31,013 bases of DNA from Lachnospiraceae bacterium UBA7160 (lineage in GTDB: Bacteria > Bacillota > Clostridia > Lachnospirales > Lachnospiraceae), in the NCBI GenBank assembly GCA_002491565.1, contig DKWE01000118.1, positions 1-31,013 on the forward strand. The letters are read 5' to 3'. The position numbers and the translations under genes are program-made. Positions within the stretch are counted from its first letter, which is position 1; every line of letters starts with the position of its first letter. Of the stretch, positions 23,867 through 31,013 are shown piece after piece. Below the pieces are notes generated by a model. The model saw nothing but the letters and a program-made list of their open reading frames with translations. It had not been told where the DNA came from and made no database searches.

Positions 23867-23962
23867 TTCCGCGGGCTGCATGCCGCACGGCTACGCTTCG
23901 AAACAGCTGTCCCTGGTCACTCTCACGGGAACTCATATCAGTACAGAAAGGATTATACCACA

Positions 23963-24883
23963 ATGTTTGCCATTATAGTGAACCAAATTTTAAAAATGTT
24001 ACTTTTACTTCTACTCGGCTATCTCTGCTACCGCATCGGCATCATCGACCAGGCAGGGAACCGGATGCTCGCCAACCTTCTCCTGATGGTTGTCAACCCC
24101 ATCCTCGCGGTCATGTCACTGCAGACAGAGTATAGCCCGCGCCTTGTCAGAGGACTGCTGCTGACCTATCTGCTCGCATTCCTGGTACACATCGGCGCAA
24201 TCCTGTTCACAACTGTACTGATCCGCTCCAAGGACAACCCGGACTGCGGAATTGAACGCTTCTGCAGCATGTATTCCAACTGCGGATTCATCGGTATCCC
24301 ACTTGTACAAAGCGTCCTGGGAGGCGAAGGTGTTCTCTACATCACAGCCTACATGACCGTTTTCAACCTGTTTTCCTGGACGCATGGGCTTGCCATCATC
24401 ACCGGAAAAGCTTCCGGGAAGGATCTGAAAAAGGGACTGCTCTCGCCGATGGTCATCGCCAGCTGCATTGGCCTGATTCTGTTCTTTACACAGATCCGCC
24501 TGCCGTCTGTATTGGCCGATTCGCTGAATTACGTTGCCGGAATGAACACGCCGCTTGCCATGATCATCGCAGGTACTTCCGTCGCGCAGTCTGACCTGCT
24601 CGGAATGCTGAAGCAGAAACGCCTCTATCTCGTATGCGCCTTCAAGCTTCTCGCGATCCCTGCACTGGTACTCGCTGCGCTGGCCTGCTTCCGCATCGAG
24701 TCGACCGTTGCATACACCATCCTGATCGCCGCCGCTTGCCCGGTTGCCGCGACCGGCACCGCGTTCACCCTGCGCTATCAGAAAAATTACCGCTACTGCT
24801 CCGAGCTCTACGCATTCTCGACCGTGCTCTCGCTCGTGACGATCCCGCTGTTTATTTTTGCAGCGGATCACCTGATTATATAG
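23963..24883 (+). CDS. Auxin efflux carrier (AEC) family transporter
   Basis: A 306-residue membrane transporter with about ten hydrophobic segments. The family signatures are visible: an early NQILKMLLLLLLGYLCYRIGIID, the NPILAVMSL motif, YSNCGFIGIPLVQSVLGGEGVLYITAYMTVFNLFSWTHG and a late AACPVAATGTAFTLRYQ. In bacteria such carriers export or take up malate-like organic acids; the substrate here is unknown. The ATG at 23963 has AAAGGA about 10 bases upstream. The longer in-frame start would put a hydrophilic 55-residue tail in front and lacks support. It stands alone on the plus strand. Confidence 0.92.
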   Translation: MFAIIVNQILKMLLLLLLGYLCYRIGIIDQAGNRMLANLLLMVVNPILAVMSLQTEYSPRLVRGLLLTYLLAFLVHIGAILFTTVLIRSKDNPDCGIERFCSMYSNCGFIGIPLVQSVLGGEGVLYITAYMTVFNLFSWTHGLAIITGKASGKDLKKGLLSPMVIASCIGLILFFTQIRLPSVLADSLNYVAGMNTPLAMIIAGTSVAQSDLLGMLKQKRLYLVCAFKLLAIPALVLAALACFRIESTVAYTILIAAACPVAATGTAFTLRYQKNYRYCSELYAFSTVLSLVTIPLFIFAADHLII

Positions 24884-24982
24884 GCGGTCCCCCGCTCCGC
24901 ACAAACCTTTTTCCCGGCAGACGGCTGAACTTTCAAAAGGAAACTTATCTCGTTCATCGCCCCGCCGGACTGTTGCCGTCCG

Positions 24983-25180
24983 TCACTGCCGGATATACAC
25001 ACCCTGGGATTCAATGAAATCATCCAGGTCTTCAATCGTCTCCTGCGCCCAGGTATCGCTGACCGGACTTTTTCGGGATTCCTGTGCGCAGTTTTCATCA
25101 TCTTGTTTTCCAGGGTCAGCCGCCTGTTCCAGTCTACCTGCTGCCTGCCCAGCCTCTGTTTCTTTCCTGACGTCTTCCAT
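24983..25180 (-). CDS. Small acidic protein of unknown function
   Basis: A 65-residue ORF (start MEDVRKETEAGQ, end FIESQGVYIRQ). It is rich in Glu, Asp, Gln and Ala, with no signal peptide or membrane segment, one Cys and a possible C-terminal amphipathic helix (ETIEDLDDFIESQ). AGAGGGA lies about 7 bases before this ATG. It is in the gap between the AEC gene and serine acetyltransferase, with repeats upstream. It may be a real small gene or chance; I recognise no family. Confidence 0.4.
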   Translation of the reverse strand: MEDVRKETEAGQAAGRLEQAADPGKQDDENCAQESRKSPVSDTWAQETIEDLDDFIESQGVYIRQ

Positions 25181-25225
25181 AAGAATCCCTCTTTCGTTGT
25201 CGTACCCCCCAGGCTCTTGCGCTGT

Positions 25226-25376
25226 TATGCACAGACAGCCCTTGCCATACCATTTCCTATGCACAGACAGCCCTTGCAGTACCATTCCCTATGCACTCGA
25301 ATCGTCACTTTTTTGCCATTATGCACAGCTCCGCTCTCTATGCACTCTAATTGTCACTTTGGACCATTATGCACAG
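25226..25376. repeat. TATGCAC-containing tandem repeats
   Basis: TATGCAC starts at 25226, 25258, 25290, 25320, 25339 and 25368. The first three are 32 bp apart and share ACAGACAGCCCTTGC in two units. The later ones alternate 19 and 29-30 bp and share a CTCTAATTGTCACTTT or CTCGAATCGTCACTTT block. The array fills most of the 307-bp gap 25181-25487, in which I see no gene. Confidence 0.7.
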
Positions 25377-25487
25377 CCGCTGTACACCGCACAGCTTCGC
25401 TCCCCATTGCGCATGAAAGCTCTCTTTTCCAGTAGCTTACCGCCTGCCACATTGAGGCGCTGCAAAAGGTAGCCGTCCGCCTCCTGC

Positions 25488-26447
25488 CTACTGATTCTCC
25501 TTCTCCCAGAAGCCTTCCTGCCCAAGCTCCGTCATCTGCACACCGTGTTCATGACGCCCCTTGAACTGCAGCTCCGGATTCTTGATGCTGACACGCGTTC
25601 CGCCCGGCACAGAAGAAGTAATAAATGCGTTCGAACCAATGACCGCGCCTTCTCCGATCACCGTCTCCCCGCCAAGGATGGACGCGCCGGAATAGACCGT
25701 CACATTGTCTTCCAGCGTCGGATGACGCTTCTTGCTCCGCAGGCTCTGCCCGCCGCGCGTCGAAAGCGCACCCAGCGTGACTCCCTGGTAAATTTTCGCG
25801 TTGTCCCCGATCTCGGTCGTCTCACCGATCACGACTCCAGTCCCATGGTCGATAAAAAAGTACCGCCCAATCGTCGCACCGGGATGAATATCGATTCCAG
25901 TCAGGCTATGCGCGTATTCTGTCATCATTCTTGGAATCAGCGGAACCCCGAGCACATGCAGCTCGTGCGCAATCCGGTTCACCGTAATCGCAAAGACACC
26001 TGGATAAGAGAAAATCACTTCATCCGTATTGAACGCAGCCGGATCTCCGTCATAGGCTGCCTGCACGTCCGTCGCGAGAATCTCCCGCAGTGCAGGGATT
26101 CGCTTCAAAAACGCCTTGACGATTTCCTCCGCCCGAAGCTGTGCGTCCTCTTCCCGAATACTCTTTTCCTCTGTGTGGTAAAGCGCTTTTGACACCTGCT
26201 TGCGGAGCCGGTAATGGATGTCCTCCAGCAGCTCGCCCACATGGTACTCGATCGAGTCCTGATTCAGATTTTTCACTTCAAAATATCCCGGAAATACAAT
26301 ACAGCGGATCTCCTCCAGGATATCCACAATGATCTCCTTATTGATCCGGTTCCGTGTGTTGATGCTGCAGGTATCTGGATACGCCCGGTAGCTCTTCAAA
26401 ATCTCCCCCACCAGCGCATCCATTTCTTTTTTTATCACGCCTTCCAT
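25488..26447 (-). CDS. Serine O-acetyltransferase, EpsC type
   Basis: A 319-residue enzyme making O-acetyl-L-serine from serine and acetyl-CoA, the first step of cysteine synthesis. The N-terminal alpha-helical part (about 1-180) is followed by a left-handed beta-helix with hexapeptide repeats. The active-site histidines are visible at H188 (IDIHPGATIG) and H201 (FIDHGTGVVIG), with ETTEIGDNAKIYQGVTLGALS and the RHPTLEDNVTVYSGASILGG loops after. It ends with an NPEL-type C-terminus. The longer N-terminus is typical of the EpsC subgroup. AAAGG is about 8-9 bases before the ATG. There is no cysteine-synthase gene next to it, and I see no T-box or S-box signature in its leader. Confidence 0.95.
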   Translation of the reverse strand: MEGVIKKEMDALVGEILKSYRAYPDTCSINTRNRINKEIIVDILEEIRCIVFPGYFEVKNLNQDSIEYHVGELLEDIHYRLRKQVSKALYHTEEKSIREEDAQLRAEEIVKAFLKRIPALREILATDVQAAYDGDPAAFNTDEVIFSYPGVFAITVNRIAHELHVLGVPLIPRMMTEYAHSLTGIDIHPGATIGRYFFIDHGTGVVIGETTEIGDNAKIYQGVTLGALSTRGGQSLRSKKRHPTLEDNVTVYSGASILGGETVIGEGAVIGSNAFITSSVPGGTRVSIKNPELQFKGRHEHGVQMTELGQEGFWEKENQ

Positions 26448-26610
26448 TTCACTGCCTTTCTATTCCGATACTTCCTGTCTACAGGCAGCCCTTTATGCCA
26501 AAACTGTCCTGCCCGCGTCGCTGGCTGGGACACGCCGTCCAGCCTTTAAAGCAGGCACAAGCACCGGATTCCTGATTTTTGTGTATCTGTCCAGTGTCCT
26601 CACAGATCCG

Positions 26611-26654
26611 TGCAAAAATCCATAAAAATCACCCTCGGCGATGCGATTTTTGCA
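26611..26654 (-). terminator. Probable terminator after the zinc-ribbon gene, with overlapping inverted repeat
   Basis: On the minus strand ATCGCC-GAG-GGTGAT (26628-26642) is followed by a T-run (TTTTATGG), about 110 bases after the zinc-ribbon gene stop. The larger perfect repeat TGCAAAAATC (26611-26620) / GATTTTTGCA (26645-26654) encloses it, so two foldings compete. The remaining gap 26448-26752 shows nothing else. Confidence 0.5.
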
Positions 26655-26752
26655 TATAACCCGCCCTTGCAGGACAGTGGCTGCTGAACAGTTACATTTT
26701 TGTATTCTATGCTGTAAATTTCAAGAGGGTTCCCACTGCCTTGCAGCTCCGC

Positions 26753-27421
26753 TTAATCTTCCGCCGCCACTATCGTCTCAGCTGACTCTTCTGTTGCCTC
26801 AGCTACTGCTTCTTCTGCGGCTTCTGCCGCCTCGGTTGCTGCTTCTTTGGCAGACTCGATTACCTCAGCTATTACCTCTTCCGCCTCAGCCACTGCTTCC
26901 TCTGCCGGCTTTACCGCCTCTGCTGCCTCTTCTACAGGCTCTTCCTCTGTCTCATCGAGCACCTTCTGCCCGACCGTCCCTTCTTCCGAAGTCTCCGGCT
27001 CCACAACCTGTGAGTCAATAATAATCGCATCTGAGTCCTCGATCTTGTCTTCGATCTTGACAACCTCCGGCATCTTCTGCCCGCAATTCGAACAATACCG
27101 CTCCGTCACGGCCACCTCCATATTGCAGCAGGGGCAGAGCACTACGCCCTTCACAGATCGGATCTGATCCTGCAGCAGATCCATGACACTGTACCGTTCC
27201 TCGATTCTGTGGAAATCATCCTCAAATCCCTCCGGCATGATCTCCGCATCCTTATACTTTGCAAAAAATTTCTGGCCAAGCTCCAGATACAGACGATTCA
27301 GCAATCTCTTTTCCTCGCTCACCTTCCCATTCAGCTGCCGAACCTCATTCATCTTCCGGACCTCTGTCACAGTATCCTTGCTAATCTTCTTTACTCTCTC
27401 GCTAAGCTTATCGAAATCCAT
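26753..27421 (-). CDS. Zinc-ribbon protein with Ala/Glu-rich tail
   Basis: A 222-residue protein. Residues 1-95 are largely helical with coiled-coil character (DFDKLSERVKKISKDTVTEV, KVSEEKRLLNRLYLELGQKFF). A zinc ribbon CPCC-x11-CSNC follows at about residues 97-116. A 90-residue Ala/Glu/Val-rich tail completes it (EEAVAEAEEVIAEVIESAKEAATEAAE), probably one long charged helix. There are no membrane segments. The start at 27421 has GGAGG at 9 bases; the upstream ATG at 27427 is too close to it. It resembles bacterial zinc-ribbon domain proteins with a DUF-like coil. No function is known. The low-complexity tail is likely prone to length variation. Confidence 0.8.
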   Translation of the reverse strand: MDFDKLSERVKKISKDTVTEVRKMNEVRQLNGKVSEEKRLLNRLYLELGQKFFAKYKDAEIMPEGFEDDFHRIEERYSVMDLLQDQIRSVKGVVLCPCCNMEVAVTERYCSNCGQKMPEVVKIEDKIEDSDAIIIDSQVVEPETSEEGTVGQKVLDETEEEPVEEAAEAVKPAEEAVAEAEEVIAEVIESAKEAATEAAEAAEEAVAEATEESAETIVAAED

Positions 27422-27599
27422 AATCATGTACCTCCGTTCCTCTCTTCTGTCCGGCATCCGCCGTATTCCGGCGGCAGGACAATGCTGACGGGACATAGCC
27501 GCCGTCTATTTTCTTCCATCATCTTAAAAGAATTGCCTGCGAATGTCAACTTGAATCACTCGCCTTTCGAAAAATTTAAAAAAGAAGGTTCTCAGTGCT

Positions 27600-28298
27600 T
27601 TACTTCAAATTGATAATTGCCCTGTTGACACTCTCATAGGCTCCTCTGGGCAGATGAACCGATGCACCGCAGATCAGCCGGATTTCTGTCTTTGTCACCC
27701 GACTGATCTGCGTCAAATTGACGAGTGCTGAACGGCCCACGCGGAAGAAACGGTCATCCAGCTCTTTTTCCAACTCACTTAAGGTCATCTTCACGGTCAC
27801 TTCCTCACAAGCGTGGAGAGTCACATAATTTCCAAACACATCAGCATACCGGATCTGGTATACCGGGACACGGACCATTTCACCGCAGCTCTCCAGATAC
27901 AGGACTTTTTCATTCTTGAGCAGCTTTTCCGCGGCCCGGTCAAGAACTGAAAACAGCTTTTCCTCCTTCACAGGTTTCATCAGATAGTGGAGCGCAGCTA
28001 CCTCGTAACCCTCCGATATATAATCCGAATATCCTGTAATGAATATAATCTGCACCGCATCATTTTCCTGACGCAGCTTTTTTGCCATCGTTACACCGTC
28101 CATGGCTCCCATCTCTATATCAAGAAGTAAAATGTCATAATCCTTCTTCTCCGCATAGTGAAAAAGGAAATTTTCCGCAGATGCAAAAGCGGAAGTCTGC
28201 ACCGTATGACCTGCATCCGCAGCCCAGCGATGAACCATCTCCGAAATAAATTTTCTGTCCGCATCCGAATCATCACAGATTGCAATCCTGCAGTTCAT
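27600..28298 (-). CDS. LytTR-family response regulator without adjacent kinase
   Basis: A 232-residue response regulator. Receiver: D9-D10 acidic pair (AICDDSD), phosphoacceptor D60 (ILLLDIEMGAMDG) and K108 (YLMKPV). The LytTR DNA-binding domain runs from about 130 to 232 (VLYLESCGEMVRVPVYQIRYADVFGNYVTLHA, RFFRVGRSALVNLTQISRVT). Similar in domains to the 9169 regulator but clearly different in sequence. No histidine kinase gene lies near it, so the partner is elsewhere or it is a lone regulator. The ribosome site is weak (GGTGGG). It stands between the zinc-ribbon gene and the S66 operon. Confidence 0.92.
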   Translation of the reverse strand: MNCRIAICDDSDADRKFISEMVHRWAADAGHTVQTSAFASAENFLFHYAEKKDYDILLLDIEMGAMDGVTMAKKLRQENDAVQIIFITGYSDYISEGYEVAALHYLMKPVKEEKLFSVLDRAAEKLLKNEKVLYLESCGEMVRVPVYQIRYADVFGNYVTLHACEEVTVKMTLSELEKELDDRFFRVGRSALVNLTQISRVTKTEIRLICGASVHLPRGAYESVNRAIINLK

Positions 28299-28525
28299 CT
28301 ACCCACCATCCCTTATAAACGTTCCCTGCTGTGACAGCGCCGCTTCCAGACACTATAAGCTTAACTTGTTATAGCATAAAAGCATGAAAATTTCTACCGC
28401 AAGTACTTTAAATATTGGGGCCCCTTTTCAGGGAAAACACGCCCGCTTAGTCATGTCGGAGCATCATAGATTTAACACACGGGCTTCATCAGATGTTCCG
28501 TGAATAATTCAGGTAAAATTATGCT

Positions 28526-29407
28526 TTATTGAAATAATAATGTTTTATTTTTTGTATCTAAAACCGCCTTCCTTCCAATAGGAAAAATTGCATGATTGGA
28601 TCCATGACCAAAATCATCACAATAAGCCACAGGAATATTATATTTCTTACCAAACCTTTCCAGCACTTCAAGCAACAGTAGCGAAATATCATCTGAATAG
28701 TGTCCAAACAACAAACCTGTTACTTGTTCCATTAATCGACTTTGTCCTATACAAGTTAAGAACATACTGACATCTTGAACGGACTGAAATTTATCCAACT
28801 CTTCAATAAACAATATATAATTCCTGTCTGTTTGATAGGGAAAGAATCTGTTCCCTAAAGCTAAAACAAAATTAAGCAAATATCCGCCGACAAGGATTCC
28901 TTCACAGCATCCTTCTGTTACCGTATACCAATTACTATTGCTAATATAATCTGTTACAGTTCCATCAACCAAATGCGAAACAAATTGTTTTCTGTCGTAT
29001 TCGCTGATATTATCAAATAATCCCGGAGTCTGTCCATAGTATGTAGTTATGTCGGTTTTAGCATATATAGCATTAAGTATAGATGTTCCATCACTATAAC
29101 TTAGAAAAATCTTCGGAGTCTCTTTTATTCTATTATAATCTATATACGGAAGTAAATCTACGCTCCCATATCCCCCGCCAAAGAATATCATCTTTACATT
29201 TTTGTCATATATCATTTCGTTCAAATCATCAACACGTTCCTCTGTACTTGCAGTATATTTATAAGTATTTTTGTAAATATTCTTGCCAAATTTGACTTGA
29301 AATCCCAATCTTTCAATACCTTTCGCGTATTTCTCATAATCATTTTGATTAGCTACCCAACTTGGTGATATAATCCCAATGACATCTCCATATTTTAGCA
29401 AATTCAT
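28526..29407 (-). CDS. S66-family peptidase (LD-carboxypeptidase / MccF-like)
   Basis: A 293-residue serine peptidase of family S66, whose members are LD-carboxypeptidases in peptidoglycan recycling and MccF-type enzymes that give immunity to microcin C-like nucleotide-peptides. The catalytic triad is visible as S105 in the YSDGTS motif, E202/E203 in FIEELDKF and H268 in DFGHGSNH. The GGGYGS motif and lack of a signal peptide indicate a cytoplasmic enzyme. The start at 29407 has AAGGGA 6-8 bases upstream. It is probably the last gene of the MarR/flavin reductase operon (109-bp gap) and, like it, is AT-richer than genes to the left. Which of the two substrates applies cannot be told. Confidence 0.92.
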   Translation of the reverse strand: MNLLKYGDVIGIISPSWVANQNDYEKYAKGIERLGFQVKFGKNIYKNTYKYTASTEERVDDLNEMIYDKNVKMIFFGGGYGSVDLLPYIDYNRIKETPKIFLSYSDGTSILNAIYAKTDITTYYGQTPGLFDNISEYDRKQFVSHLVDGTVTDYISNSNWYTVTEGCCEGILVGGYLLNFVLALGNRFFPYQTDRNYILFIEELDKFQSVQDVSMFLTCIGQSRLMEQVTGLLFGHYSDDISLLLLEVLERFGKKYNIPVAYCDDFGHGSNHAIFPIGRKAVLDTKNKTLLFQ

Positions 29408-29516
29408 AATCTTTCCCTTTCGCTTTCCACAAAAATATAGGGCACGGCAGCCGCCACACCCCACAGTTCAAAACCTTTGTAGTCTGTTCTTCCAAAATAC
29501 TTTTGTACTATACAGC

Positions 29517-30116
29517 TTATTTTTTGGTATTAGTCATATTTTTCATAGGTTCTCCCCATTTTCCAAGATATCTGCCATCAATGGAAGAATACGTTTCTTC
29601 GCCCGGAGATAATACCGGAGCAGCTTGCATCAATCTTTCTGTAAAGGGAACCGTTGTATCCATCAGTTGTTCATCCTGAGTTACATTACGGATTAAACAC
29701 AGAAAGATATCTGATCCGTCTCCCATGGGGATTGATTTCTTCACTTCCAATTCGAAACTAACCGGGCTTTCTGCAATGATTGGCACGTCCAACACTTGTC
29801 CCCATTCTACAGTAGGCAGATGCTTCATCTTATCAGCTGTGGTTCTGCCACAGGTACAACCATAATAATCTGCCAAAGGCAGTAGCTTTTCAGATACGAG
29901 ATTAGCAGAGAACACACCATTTTTACGTATCAAATCCTTAGTCTGCTTTTCCTCACCTATACATGCCATTACCCCGAGCCCCTCTGAGGAATGGCAATAT
30001 CCAAACCAACAGAAAAGACCAAAATGGGGTTGCCCGTCTTCCTGCTTTGTGCCATAAAGAAATAACGTCTGCGGACAATAATCATTATCAATCTTAGTTT
30101 TTACCTTTGCCATCAT
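29517..30116 (-). CDS. Flavin reductase-like FMN-binding protein
   Basis: A 199-residue protein of the flavin reductase-like split-barrel fold, which binds FMN and uses NAD(P)H. The pattern LFLYGTKQEDGQPHFGLFCWFGYC, VMACIGEEKQTKDLIRKNGVFSANLVSE and FELEVKKSIPMGDGSDIFLCLIRNV matches family members that carry Cys-rich insertions (YYGCTCGR). It starts within the last 23 bp of the MarR gene, with AAGGAT 6 bases upstream, so coupled translation is likely. The substrate is unknown; repair or detoxification would fit a MarR-controlled operon. Confidence 0.88.
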   Translation of the reverse strand: MMAKVKTKIDNDYCPQTLFLYGTKQEDGQPHFGLFCWFGYCHSSEGLGVMACIGEEKQTKDLIRKNGVFSANLVSEKLLPLADYYGCTCGRTTADKMKHLPTVEWGQVLDVPIIAESPVSFELEVKKSIPMGDGSDIFLCLIRNVTQDEQLMDTTVPFTERLMQAAPVLSPGEETYSSIDGRYLGKWGEPMKNMTNTKK

Positions 30117-30573
30117 GTATATCCTTTCCTTTTTTTAATGCCTGTTCTGCCCGCTCCAAGTTGGAAACGATACGGTCAAGATACTGTTCTAATTCTTTGA
30201 TTTCCTTCTCTTCAAAATCTTGAAAAAACAAGCTATTCATTTGCTGGGAGACTTGATTGTAACGCTTCTCCAACGCACGTGCTTTGGGTGTCAGGCTGAT
30301 CAGACTTTGACGTCGGTCAGAAGCAGAAACTTCTCGGCAGATTAAGCCATTTTCTTCCATTCTGCAAAGCATTACGGTAAGTGTATTTTTTGCCAATCCC
30401 GTCTTTTGCGCAAGTTCCACAATCGGAATGCCTTCACTTTTCCATAGCACATAAAGAATATGCCCTTGTGCTCCATTGAATTCCTCTACGCCACATGTCT
30501 GTAAAAGACGGTCAAAAACTCTCCCCTGAACCTGTCTAATATGGGAAATCAAAAAACCTGTTCGTGTCTCCAA
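30094..30573 (-). CDS. MarR-family transcriptional regulator
   Basis: A 159-residue winged-helix regulator. The N-terminal dimer helix, then the HTH (IPIVELAQKTGLAKNTLTVMLCRMEENGLI, about 50-80) and the wing (SASDRRQSLISLTPKARAL) are typical of MarR. It most likely represses its own operon until a small aromatic or electrophilic ligand is bound. The start is TTG at 30573 with AAGGAAGG about 11 bases upstream. It overlaps the flavin reductase gene by 23 bp. A strong promoter is about 100 bases before it. Confidence 0.9.
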   Translation of the reverse strand: METRTGFLISHIRQVQGRVFDRLLQTCGVEEFNGAQGHILYVLWKSEGIPIVELAQKTGLAKNTLTVMLCRMEENGLICREVSASDRRQSLISLTPKARALEKRYNQVSQQMNSLFFQDFEEKEIKELEQYLDRIVSNLERAEQALKKGKDIHDGKGKN

Positions 30574-30669
30574 TTCTTATCAAACCTTCCTTGCTCGCCG
30601 CTCCGCAAGGATAGAAGCGGCAGTTTTACTGTACAGCATAAAAAAGGACGTCTCCTTTTCATAATGCAA

Positions 30670-30698
30670 ATGATACTATATAGAACTTATTTTGTCAA
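30670..30698 (-). promoter_or_regulatory. Strong promoter of the MarR operon with near-palindromic spacer
   Basis: On the minus strand TTGACA (30693-30698), exactly 17 bases and TATCAT (30670-30675) make a near-consensus promoter about 97 bases before the MarR start. The sequence between and over the -10 (TTCTATATAGTA) is nearly self-complementary, as expected for a MarR dimer operator that blocks RNA polymerase. The gap 30574-30842 also holds a perfect 8-bp hairpin GTAAGCGA-CGAA-TCGCTTAC at 30737-30756. Confidence 0.65.
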
Positions 30699-30842
30699 GA
30701 TGAGAATTTTAATAAAGGAAAATTGTTTTCAGCCTTGTAAGCGACGAATCGCTTACCGTTCACCAGCGATTGCTTGATAAGAAGCGGCTGGTCTGTGGAT
30801 TGCTTGTGTGGAGGAGCGTGAACAGTAATTTATAGAGTAATA

Positions 30843-30871
30843 AAAAAGTACCGTATAAAACGGTACTTTTT
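30843..30871 (-). terminator. Bidirectional intrinsic terminator of the tRNA operon
   Basis: AAAAAGTACCG (30843-30853), 7 bases and CGGTACTTTTT (30861-30871) form a perfect 11-pair stem ending in T-runs on both strands. On the minus strand it directly follows the tRNA-Cys gene and would end that transcript. Confidence 0.85.
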
Positions 30872-30874
30872 ACG

Positions 30875-30945
30875 AGGCGTCAACCGGATTCGGACCGGTG
30901 GTAGAGGTGTTGCAGACCTTTGCCTTACCACTTGGCTATGACGCC
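30875..30945 (-). tRNA. tRNA-Cys (anticodon GCA)
   Basis: The 71-nt minus-strand sequence folds into a cloverleaf. The acceptor ends are GGCGTCA and TGACGCC with discriminator T (U). The D arm is AGCCAAGTGGTAAGGCA, the anticodon loop CTGCAAC contains GCA, and the T arm has CCGGTCCGAATCCGG. No CCA is encoded. The 5' side is preceded by another, partial tRNA. Confidence 0.95.
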
Positions 30946-30991
30946 ATATGAAATTATATGCACAACAGGTCTTAAATAGAACTGCTGCGAG

Positions 30992-31013
30992 TGACTCCGA
31001 CGGGAATCGAACC
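30992..31013 (-). tRNA. Partial tRNA, cut by the window edge
   Basis: On the minus strand GGTTCGATTCCCGT is a T-arm, followed by CGGAGTC and discriminator A, i.e. the 3' end of a tRNA whose 5' acceptor should read GACTCCG. The anticodon is outside the window, so the amino acid cannot be named. It precedes tRNA-Cys by 46 bp and is probably in the same transcript. Confidence 0.75.

Noticed and set aside
26448..26752. T-box or cysteine riboswitch upstream of serine acetyltransferase
   Set aside because: The T-box core and other known riboswitch cores were not found on the minus strand.

Overview
The window looks like chromosome of a Gram-positive gut anaerobe of the Clostridia, most likely a Lachnospiraceae relative. 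The reasons are strong GGAGG ribosome binding sites, several LytTR response regulators, an NADP-type glutamate dehydrogenase, a large secreted parallel beta-helix protein with histidine/cysteine modules, DUF6077-type membrane proteins, and moderately GC-rich genes. No phage or transposase gene is visible. The family assignment is inference from gene content.

Left third (1-11.2 kb): a surface-protein locus on the minus strand. It holds a 2256-residue secreted protein (acidic and glycine-rich repeats, long beta-helix, three C/H modules, a CBM26-like C-terminus), then a one-pass membrane protein, then a small secreted protein that repeats a domain found near the C-terminus of the giant. Diverging from it is a LytTR response regulator / GHKL histidine kinase pair. 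Between them lie three copies of a 9-bp sequence with LytTR-operator geometry, directly upstream of a -10 box for the giant gene. My best candidate for an undescribed system is this signal-controlled surface locus.

Middle (11.3-23.6 kb): mixed chromosomal genes. These are a membrane-bound XRE regulator, a membrane protein of unknown function, a YkgJ-type cysteine-cluster protein, gdhA with a long leader carrying a terminator-like hairpin, an HtrA protease, a DUF2284 metal-binding protein, truA, two DUF6077-like membrane proteins and a Maf pyrophosphatase.

Right third (23.9-31 kb): an AEC transporter, a 65-residue acidic ORF, serine acetyltransferase, a zinc-ribbon protein with an Ala/Glu tail and an orphan LytTR regulator. 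An AT-richer MarR / flavin reductase / S66 peptidase operon follows, beside tRNA-Cys and a partial tRNA.

A theme across the window is tandem repetition. At least ten short arrays (about 32-73 bp units) occur between genes and, in multiples of 3 bp, inside coding regions. There are also several strong inverted repeats, one of them a 93-bp MITE-like element.
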